From: Fidelibacterota bacterium UBA7300
GTDB lineage: Bacteria > Fidelibacterota > Marinisomatia > Marinisomatales > UBA2128
DNA: 12,630 bases
Assembly (NCBI GenBank): GCA_002471865.1
Contig: DKQU01000081.1
Location: 1 to 12,630 of the forward strand
Direction: 5' to 3'
Shown here: piece after piece, positions 6,282 through 12,630 of the stretch
Layout: each line of letters opens with the position of its first letter
Numbering within the stretch: the first letter of the stretch is position 1
Program-made: the position numbers and the translations under genes
Notes under the pieces: model-generated
The model's input: the letters and a program-made list of their open reading frames with translations, nothing else
Database searches by the model: none
Told to the model about the DNA's origin: nothing

Positions 6282-7760
6282 TTAGTCTTTAATGCGATTC
6301 ATCACTTGATAATTAGGAGATTCTTTGAGGATTTGCACATCATGAGGATGGCTCTCTACTGAAGCAGAGGGTGTAATGCGAATAAATTCGGTTTTACTCT
6401 GCATTTCATCAATAGTATGTGCTCCGCAATATCCCATGCTGGCTCTCAATCCACCAATTAATTGATAAAGATTTGATCTAACGCTTCCACGATAAGGAAC
6501 CATTCCTTCCACTCCTTCAGGCACAAGTTTGATGGATTTTTCACCTTCTTGAAAATATCGATCTGCACTTCCTTCTGCCATTGTCCCCATTGATCCCATA
6601 CCTCGAAAACTTTTGTACTGTCTCCCTTCTCTAAGAATTGTCTCTCCGGGGCTTTCATCAAGTCCTGCGAGTAGACTTCCGAGCATGACACTTCCTGCTC
6701 CTGCAGCAATAGCTTTAGCAATGTCTCCTGAATAGCGTACACCACCATCGGATATAACAGTAACACCCGATTTCTTCGCCACATCGATAGAATCCATTAT
6801 TGCGGAAAGTTGAGGAACACCTATTCCAGCTATGATACGAGTTGTACAACTTGCACCAGCCCCAATTCCTATTTTTACTATGTCAGCTCCTCGGTCAATC
6901 AGATCTTTTGTCCCTTTAGCGGTCGCTACATTACCGGCAACTAGCGGAATTGAGCTATATCCTTTCTTAACTTTCATTACTGCATCTAAAACACCTGCTG
7001 AATGACCGTGTGCTGAATCGAGTACAAGTAGATCTATTCCTGCGTCCACGAGCCCAGCTACACGGTCCAATACATCATCAGTAGCACCAATAGCTGCTGC
7101 GACCCTGAGCCTACCGTGTATATCAAGAGTTGCAAAAGGAAATCGCTGCTTCATCAGTAAATCTTTAACAGTAACCAATCCACATAAAGTACCCTCTTCC
7201 TCTACAATTAATAATTTTTCTATCCGCTTTTTCTGAAGAATTTTACGAGCATCTTCTAACGTTGTCCCTTTGGGAGCTGTTACGAGTTTTTTCGAAGTCA
7301 TTATGGCTGAAACAGGCTGATCCAGATTTTCTTCAAAACGGATATCACGTTCCGTCAGAATACCAACTAATTGATTTTCCACGGTAATCACCGGTAAGCC
7401 TGAAATTCCGCGGTGTCTCATAATGGAGACTGCATCTCTGACGCTCTTATCAGGTGCAATAGTAACAGGATCAATAATTACTCCGCTCTCGGACCGTTTT
7501 ACCTTTTCTACTTCTCTACATTGCCGTTCTATGGACATGTTTTTATGAAGTACACCTAGCCCCCCTTCTCGAGCCATGGCTATCGCCATGGCACTTTCAG
7601 TAACAGTATCCATTGCGGCACTCAGAATTGGAGTTTGGAGGACGATATCATCAGTAAGTCTTGAAGAAACATCCACATCTCTTGGAAGTACATTCGACTC
7701 GCTTGGCACCAACAATACATCATCGAATGTCAATGCTAATTTCATATCTATTTTTGTCAT
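6282..7760 (-). CDS. guaB: Inosine-5'-monophosphate dehydrogenase
   Basis: IMPDH oxidises IMP to XMP with NAD+, the rate-limiting step of guanine nucleotide synthesis in the cytoplasm. The 492 residues show the TIM-barrel N-terminus (FDDVLLVPS, 12-20), two CBS domains (about 95-205) that act as an adenine/guanine nucleotide sensor, LVAGNVAT (273-280), the phosphate-site region ISDGGVRYSGD (336-346) and the flap with SADRYFQ, where R401 and Y402 are the catalytic pair. The nucleophile is C305. Its loop reads GIGAGASCTTR (298-308) where most IMPDHs have GIGPGSICTTR, so the IMP-contacting Ser303 is Ala and residue 304 is Ser. All other key residues are present, so the enzyme is probably active. 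The ATG overlaps the hutH stop codon (ATGA), which implies translational coupling. Confidence 0.96.
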   Translation of the reverse strand: MTKIDMKLALTFDDVLLVPSESNVLPRDVDVSSRLTDDIVLQTPILSAAMDTVTESAMAIAMAREGGLGVLHKNMSIERQCREVEKVKRSESGVIIDPVTIAPDKSVRDAVSIMRHRGISGLPVITVENQLVGILTERDIRFEENLDQPVSAIMTSKKLVTAPKGTTLEDARKILQKKRIEKLLIVEEEGTLCGLVTVKDLLMKQRFPFATLDIHGRLRVAAAIGATDDVLDRVAGLVDAGIDLLVLDSAHGHSAGVLDAVMKVKKGYSSIPLVAGNVATAKGTKDLIDRGADIVKIGIGAGASCTTRIIAGIGVPQLSAIMDSIDVAKKSGVTVISDGGVRYSGDIAKAIAAGAGSVMLGSLLAGLDESPGETILREGRQYKSFRGMGSMGTMAEGSADRYFQEGEKSIKLVPEGVEGMVPYRGSVRSNLYQLIGGLRASMGYCGAHTIDEMQSKTEFIRITPSASVESHPHDVQILKESPNYQVMNRIKD

Positions 7761-9277
7761 TGTATCGTCATCTTTGATTCGACTATTGAGATGATTTTTC
7801 CAGTACTTATTAATTCTTTTGCAGTCTCAATATCTCCTGATAACGGATGATCCTTACTTCTTATTTTAACATATCTACGCAGCATTTTCCAGACAGAATT
7901 TGTAACTGGTGCAGGTTTTAATGGCCTATGAAAATCTATAGCTCTGCAAGCAGTTAATAACTCAATGGCGAGAATATTTTCAACATTTCCTATTATATTC
8001 AACAGTTTTTGGCCAGCCCAAGGAGCCATGGAAACCAAATCTTCTTGCCCTCCTGCTGTGGGAATTGAATCGACAGATGCAGGAGTTGCCAGTGTCTTAT
8101 TTTCAGAAGCCAAAGCTCCTGCAGTTACCTGCAGCATCATATATCCAGATTCCAGCCCTGGAACTGAAGCCAAACAATTTGGAAGGTGATCCACGTTACC
8201 TTCCATCATATGGGCAGTACGCCTTTCGGAAATAGCTCCAATCTCTGCAGTTGAAATTGCCATAGCATCCATTGCCTGAGCGACAGGTTCAGCATGAAAA
8301 TGACCTGAAGATTCCACTTTGCCACTTTCAGAAAATACGAGTGGATTATCGCTTACGCTATTGATCTCGTTCTCAATAATCTTATTCATGGCCGATATTA
8401 CATCTCGGATAGCCCCATGAATATGGGGAATGCACCTAAAGCTATACGGATCTTGTACCAATCCACATTCCTGATGAGATGCAACAATTTCACTTTTCTT
8501 CAAGAGATTCCAAACGTTTCTGGAAACCAGTTGCTGCCCAGGATGTTTCTTTAGACGATGAATAGCTGGACGAAACATATTTCTAGAAGCTAAAGAGGCT
8601 TCAACTGAAAGAGCCCCAATTATATCCGCAGTCTTTAGAAGATTAGTCAACCGGCATGATGCAAGAACACCAAGAGCTGTGGAAACTTGGGTACCATTCA
8701 CCAAGGTTAGACCTTCTTTTGTCTGAAGTGTTAGTGGAGTCAGTCCAGATTTCTTCATTGCTTCAATGCTAGATAATATACGACCTTCATACTGTACATT
8801 CCCCTCGCCGATAAGTGCCAATGCAATGTGAGAAAGTGGAGCAAGATCCCCACTGGCACCAACTGAACCTTTAGATGGAACTATGGGGAGAATATCGTTA
8901 TTTAGGAAATCCATCAACTGTTCTGACACTTTCCATCTGACGCCACTGTATCCGAAAGAGATATCCAATAATTTTAGCACAAGTGTCAACCTCACCACTT
9001 CCGAAGGAAATGGTGTACCTGTTCCAGCTGCGTGACTTCGAACAAGATTCAATTGGAGCAATTTCTGATCATCATCAGAAATTTCGACCTGACTAAGAGC
9101 TCCAAAACCGGTATTGACACCGTAAATTGTATGACCTTTGGCAAGCGACTCCTCTAAACATTTCCTATTCGATTTAATATTACTGATAACCTGGCGTGAC
9201 ACTTGAATCTTTGTTCGTCCAGATAAGAAAGGAATAAAATCAGGTATTGAGTAAGATTTTCCGTTAACTCTAAACAT
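7757..9277 (-). CDS. hutH: Histidine ammonia-lyase (histidase)
   Basis: A 506-residue MIO-type lyase, the normal HutH length, which deaminates L-histidine to urocanate and ammonia. The Ala-Ser-Gly that cyclises into the MIO electrophile is at 141-143 in GSVGASGDLAPLSH (137-150). YGVNTGFGALSQ (52-63) carries catalytic Y52; LVNGTQ (192-197), QDPYSFRC (275-282) and HFHAEPV (326-332) are also present. The pair S81-H82 in VRSHAAG matches HAL; tyrosine and phenylalanine ammonia-lyases have His-Leu or Phe-Leu there. E412 in QEDLVSM (411-417) matches the substrate-binding Glu, but most HutH have QEDHVSM. The protein is divergent enough that another aromatic amino acid lyase or mutase is possible. No hutU, hutI or hutG is in the window. 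It starts 5 nt after dinG and overlaps guaB by 4 nt. Confidence 0.87.
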   Translation of the reverse strand: MFRVNGKSYSIPDFIPFLSGRTKIQVSRQVISNIKSNRKCLEESLAKGHTIYGVNTGFGALSQVEISDDDQKLLQLNLVRSHAAGTGTPFPSEVVRLTLVLKLLDISFGYSGVRWKVSEQLMDFLNNDILPIVPSKGSVGASGDLAPLSHIALALIGEGNVQYEGRILSSIEAMKKSGLTPLTLQTKEGLTLVNGTQVSTALGVLASCRLTNLLKTADIIGALSVEASLASRNMFRPAIHRLKKHPGQQLVSRNVWNLLKKSEIVASHQECGLVQDPYSFRCIPHIHGAIRDVISAMNKIIENEINSVSDNPLVFSESGKVESSGHFHAEPVAQAMDAMAISTAEIGAISERRTAHMMEGNVDHLPNCLASVPGLESGYMMLQVTAGALASENKTLATPASVDSIPTAGGQEDLVSMAPWAGQKLLNIIGNVENILAIELLTACRAIDFHRPLKPAPVTNSVWKMLRRYVKIRSKDHPLSGDIETAKELISTGKIISIVESKMTIQ

Positions 9278-9282
9278 CTCGC

Positions 9283-12105
9283 TTAAAAGAATTTGATTTC
9301 ATTTACGTTTGAAAAAGGTCGCATGGTCACTGGAATTGTTTTTTGAAAATATGACCCGTATTGTTTTTTCGCAACTCGATTATCAAGATTTATAAACAAA
9401 CCTTCATCGTGAGACGTTCGAATTAATCTTCCAAATCCTTGCCTAAATCTAATCGCTGCTTCAGGGACAGTTCTTTCCATAAATGCATTTCTGCCGGCTT
9501 CACTTATCCTCTCATTAAAAGATGCTACAAGTGGATCTGTATGAACTTCAAAAGGAAGTTTTGCAATGATCAGTATCTCAAGTAAACTTCTAGGTAAATC
9601 TACCCCTTCCCAGAATGCAGTTGTACCCATAAGAATTCCATCAGATTTGTCTTTAAATCCGCGCAGCAGAGACGATCTCGATGATGATTGATGTTGAGCA
9701 AAAACTCTATATGTATCTATCCGGCCACCTCTTCTAATTTCTTCATAACAGGTAACGAGTGATTTCCTCGATGTAAATAAAATCATAATACGTTTTTTGA
9801 AATGTATTTGCAAATATTCTAATAGATCAGACACTACCTTTGGAAATTCCATGGAATTTGGCAGTTCTTCTCCAACCCATTGATAATAAATACATTGATC
9901 GTCGTAGAAAAATGGACTGGAAAATACAAAGGTGTTGACAGTTTTGTCACTTTCGAGATGTAAACCTGTTCTATGGAGAAAATAGTCGAATCCATCACCA
10001 ACCCTCAATGTTGCAGATGTGATTAGAATCGAATCTACTGCCTCAAATAGAAACGTTTGCAGCTGAACTCCAGGATCTATAGGAACAGCTACAAGAGCAA
10101 GATAAAAGTCTTCATTAAAGTAACGTCCTTCAATCCAGTAAACCCAATCTTCATTAGGTTCCATAACAGTGATTTGACATGATAATTTTATCTCTTTAAG
10201 ATTATCTTCCAACCGTTCAAAAATGAGTATCGCCTCATCACTACCTTTTATATCAGCAAGCAACTTTTTTATCTCAACAATATTTACAATCGCTTCATCA
10301 ACTGATGATAATAAAGTCTGTAAATTGTTACTTACATCAGAAAGCAGTTCAGAAAATTGGAAATAGCGAATCTTTTGAGCATAAGAAACTGATTTATTAA
10401 GCATACTTTCAGCTTCTTCAGTTAAAGAGTCAAAAAGGGTATTCGTCTCCTTCCGAATGTTTTTAGCTGATGATTGAATAGATTTAAAAAGATTTATCAA
10501 ATCACTATTCACTTGTCCAAGTACATCGATCTGGTTCTTCAAACGGAGAGAACGAGCGGATTTGGGATCTACCATACTAACATTATCTCGGACTCGCTCG
10601 CGTGTAAATCTTACTTCAAATTGGCTGTAAGCAGCATTCACCAGGTTGTGTCCTTCGTCAATAATAACTCGTGGGAATTTGGGTAAGATACCCGGCATGG
10701 TTAAATCGGACAGTAAAAGTGAATGGTTTACAACTATCAAATCAGCCTCCTGGCTGGCTTCTCGAAGAGGAGTTATAAAACATCCGTTATGATTTCTACA
10801 AACTTTTCGATTACAAAATCCCTGATCACTTCGAATTAAACTACCAACTCTGCCAGATCCCTTGTTATTTCTGAATCCGGCACATTCAGTAAGATCTCCG
10901 GTTTTAGTCCAATGGAGCCAGACAATTACAGGCCCAAGGCTCTCGGCTTCCCGAGGAGAGATACGACCTGAATTATCAGCAAGTAGCCAATCGAGTCGTG
11001 TCCTACAGATATAATTATTCCGTCCCTTCATCATGGTGGCTGAAAAAGAGACATCCAGTGTTTCGGCAATCCTAGGTACTTCACGATAAAATAGCTGATC
11101 CTGGAGATTCTTGGTATAACTGGCAATAACTGTGGGCCCGTCGTTATTTGTTAAAGCGTAAGTGATAGATGGGTATAGATATGCGAGAGATTTACCCAAA
11201 CCAGTTCCAGCTTCTATAACACCAATCCCCTCCGAACCCAAAACTTCCCACGCTTTGTCGGCGTAGCTAATCTGATCATCTCTTACTTCAAATACTCCAT
11301 CGTTCTCACCTGAAATAGTTTTTTGCAAAAGTCCACCTTCTCCAAAAACCATTTCTGCTTCTTTTGGAAGTTCATTCTGAGAACCTTTAAATTTGAAAAT
11401 ATTCGATGGCATCTCCTTATCGACTTTAGACGACAACAATCCTTCGTCCAAAAGATTCTCAGCTACGAGGAGATTGGCTACATCCACATACAACTGCTTA
11501 TTCGGGATGTCCACTCTTTTTAGTGAACTAATTATTTTCTGTATTACAGGTAACGGGTAGGAACAGATTTCCTCAATTAATTTCAAAAATATACTACCGA
11601 CATTTATGGTATCCGCTTCAGCTCTATGTTCTCCACTACGGGAATAACCAAAATATTCCGATACAGTACCAAGTTGATGATTTGGTAAAAAGAATAAAAA
11701 GGATCGAGATAACGGTAATGTATCATAAAGTGTATTTTCTACTTCATTTTCTTCACCAAGATGAATCTTATACAAAGTTTCAAGAAAAGAGAGATCGAAT
11801 GGAGTATTATGTGCCACAATAGGATCGTTCCCCATGAACTCAGCTATCTTGGGAGTTACTTCAGATGGCGAAGGTGCATCAGCTACCATTTCATCAGTAA
11901 TTCCGGTGATACGCGTTATTTCTTCTGGAATAGGAAAACCCGGATTAACTAGAGTTGAGTAAGTTTCTTCTATCTCGCCATGAACAAACCGTGCACCTGC
12001 AAACTCAGTAATTTGATCAACAGAAGGATTGAGGCCTGTTGTCTCAAAATCAAATGCTATAAATGAATCTAGATTGAGGACTTTAAGAATATCAGAAAAC
12101 TCCAT
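9283..12105 (-). CDS. dinG: DnaQ-type exonuclease fused to a DinG/XPD-family helicase
   Basis: A 940-residue two-part DNA repair protein. Residues 1-180 form a DEDDh 3'-5' exonuclease: FDFETTG with D19 and E21, AHNTPFD with D104, and H160/D165. From about 270 comes an SF2 DinG-type helicase: Walker A EAGTGLGKS (298-306), DEGH box (483-486), SAT (697-699), GTTAFWEGVDLP (827-838) and the arginine-finger motif QGFGRLIRT (889-897). Cysteines C367, C431, C436 and C442 are placed like the 4Fe-4S ligands of E. coli DinG, with an extra C408. Residues about 500-640 are helical, as in the arch domain. DinG unwinds forked, R-loop or G4 DNA 5'-3'. B. subtilis DinG has the same exonuclease fusion. The ATG at 12105 shares one base with the upstream stop; a GTG at 12108 is also possible and adds one residue. 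Confidence 0.92.
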   Translation of the reverse strand: MEFSDILKVLNLDSFIAFDFETTGLNPSVDQITEFAGARFVHGEIEETYSTLVNPGFPIPEEITRITGITDEMVADAPSPSEVTPKIAEFMGNDPIVAHNTPFDLSFLETLYKIHLGEENEVENTLYDTLPLSRSFLFFLPNHQLGTVSEYFGYSRSGEHRAEADTINVGSIFLKLIEEICSYPLPVIQKIISSLKRVDIPNKQLYVDVANLLVAENLLDEGLLSSKVDKEMPSNIFKFKGSQNELPKEAEMVFGEGGLLQKTISGENDGVFEVRDDQISYADKAWEVLGSEGIGVIEAGTGLGKSLAYLYPSITYALTNNDGPTVIASYTKNLQDQLFYREVPRIAETLDVSFSATMMKGRNNYICRTRLDWLLADNSGRISPREAESLGPVIVWLHWTKTGDLTECAGFRNNKGSGRVGSLIRSDQGFCNRKVCRNHNGCFITPLREASQEADLIVVNHSLLLSDLTMPGILPKFPRVIIDEGHNLVNAAYSQFEVRFTRERVRDNVSMVDPKSARSLRLKNQIDVLGQVNSDLINLFKSIQSSAKNIRKETNTLFDSLTEEAESMLNKSVSYAQKIRYFQFSELLSDVSNNLQTLLSSVDEAIVNIVEIKKLLADIKGSDEAILIFERLEDNLKEIKLSCQITVMEPNEDWVYWIEGRYFNEDFYLALVAVPIDPGVQLQTFLFEAVDSILITSATLRVGDGFDYFLHRTGLHLESDKTVNTFVFSSPFFYDDQCIYYQWVGEELPNSMEFPKVVSDLLEYLQIHFKKRIMILFTSRKSLVTCYEEIRRGGRIDTYRVFAQHQSSSRSSLLRGFKDKSDGILMGTTAFWEGVDLPRSLLEILIIAKLPFEVHTDPLVASFNERISEAGRNAFMERTVPEAAIRFRQGFGRLIRTSHDEGLFINLDNRVAKKQYGSYFQKTIPVTMRPFSNVNEIKFF

Positions 12106-12630
12106 CACACACCGGCAAACACCCTAACTACATCCACCACAAGTGACGGTTTCTTGAAGACAGCTTTAGAGAAAACTTTTGTAATTGTTCTTTCTCCCTC
12201 TGGAATTTCTGAAACAGCATCAGCAATAGAGTCAATATCGTCATCACTAAGCTTGTAAATTGTTTCTTTGATTCGATAAAAACGATCGTGGTTTTTTCCA
12301 CCCACTTTATGCCATTCCTTCTGAAACGGTTTAAGTGATTTTGCACTAACATCACCATTATTGATAGCTTTAACAGCAGTCTGAGCCGCTAACAAACCTC
12401 CTCTCATTCCCGAAACGATTCCACCTCCTGTCATAGGATTAACCATTCTAGCAGCATCCCCGGTTAACATCAAACCGTTTGAAACGATAGTCTTTAGTGT
12501 TCGAGCACATGGTACTCCACCAGCAGCTTGTGCCACAACGGAATAATTCGGAAAATGACTATCTAAAAATTCATCAAGATACCTGATTGCAGATTTTTCT
12601 TTACTATATTCTCCTGAAACACCCAACCCA
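12105..12630 (-). CDS. Geranylgeranyl-reductase-family FAD-dependent oxidoreductase, 5' part outside window
   Basis: Only the C-terminal 174 residues or so are visible; the frame is open to the right edge and the TTG at 12626 is internal. The segment carries the second FAD motif of the p-hydroxybenzoate-hydroxylase-like fold: LMLTGDAAR (GDAAR at 12447-12461) followed by NPMTGGGIVSGMRGG (PMTGGGI at 12417-12437), the layout typical of geranylgeranyl reductases, which saturate double bonds of prenyl chains with electrons from NAD(P)H or ferredoxin. Substrates in bacteria include menaquinone side chains and prenyl lipids, so a link to the polyprenyl synthase at 2362-3348 is conceivable but unproven. 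Without the N-terminal GxGxxG Rossmann region, other group A flavin monooxygenase relatives cannot be excluded. It ends at TGA overlapping the dinG start by one base. Confidence 0.75.
   Translation of the reverse strand, partial: GLGVSGEYSKEKSAIRYLDEFLDSHFPNYSVVAQAAGGVPCARTLKTIVSNGLMLTGDAARMVNPMTGGGIVSGMRGGLLAAQTAVKAINNGDVSAKSLKPFQKEWHKVGGKNHDRFYRIKETIYKLSDDDIDSIADAVSEIPEGERTITKVFSKAVFKKPSLVVDVVRVFAGV

Noticed and set aside
12624..12626. TTG at 12626 as the start of a 173-residue protein
   Set aside because: The frame continues without a stop to the window edge and the visible part is only the C-terminal portion of a larger flavoprotein.

Overview
The window is a compact, AT-rich piece of a bacterial core chromosome with eleven protein genes, two of them cut by the window edges. 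I see no tRNA or rRNA gene, CRISPR array, insertion sequence or phage gene. Ten genes lie on the minus strand; only rpsT (ribosomal protein bS20) is on the plus strand. Genes for Kdo and heptose addition to lipid A (waaA/kdtA and a GT9 glycosyltransferase) show a diderm organism that makes lipopolysaccharide. The WaaA has some motifs I associate with the Bacteroidota side of the family (GVHNVMEPA, PVIFGP). With the AT-rich composition and gene mix this suggests an FCB-group lineage such as Marinimicrobia (SAR406). That placement is inference from family resemblance, not a search result.

Layout, following minus-strand transcription from the right edge. (1) 12630 to 6282: the 3' part of a geranylgeranyl-reductase-type flavoprotein, a DnaQ-exonuclease/DinG-helicase fusion, a histidine ammonia-lyase and IMP dehydrogenase. 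The junctions are a 1-nt overlap, a 5-nt gap and a 4-nt ATGA overlap, so this is almost certainly one transcript. The probable promoter is beyond the right edge. (2) 6170-6281: convergent gap with a clear rho-independent terminator for rpsT and a weak hairpin for the guaB side. (3) 5774-5914: divergent promoter region between rpsT and a CRP/FNR-family regulator. (4) 5773 to 1: CRP-like regulator, MeaB-type GTPase, TatC, long-chain polyprenyl diphosphate synthase, GT9 heptosyltransferase, WaaA. Gaps are 53, 19, 40, 32 and 26 nt, consistent with one operon or closely linked transcripts.

The second cluster is largely about the cell envelope. TatC exports folded proteins, the polyprenyl synthase probably supplies a quinone tail or carrier lipid, and the two glycosyltransferases build the LPS inner core. 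MeaB supports a B12-dependent mutase encoded elsewhere. The first cluster mixes isoprenoid reduction, DNA repair, histidine breakdown and GTP synthesis with no obvious shared pathway. Start codons matter here: tatC and the polyprenyl synthase are probably shorter than their longest open frames, meaB and the CRP-like gene start with GTG, and the TTG at 12626 is an internal codon of a truncated gene.

I found no convincing undescribed system. The points most worth a second look are a substituted IMP-binding/catalytic loop in GuaB, the hutH-guaB coupling, the combination of exonuclease, Fe-S cysteines and helicase in the DinG protein, and a small inverted repeat on the start codon of the CRP-like gene.
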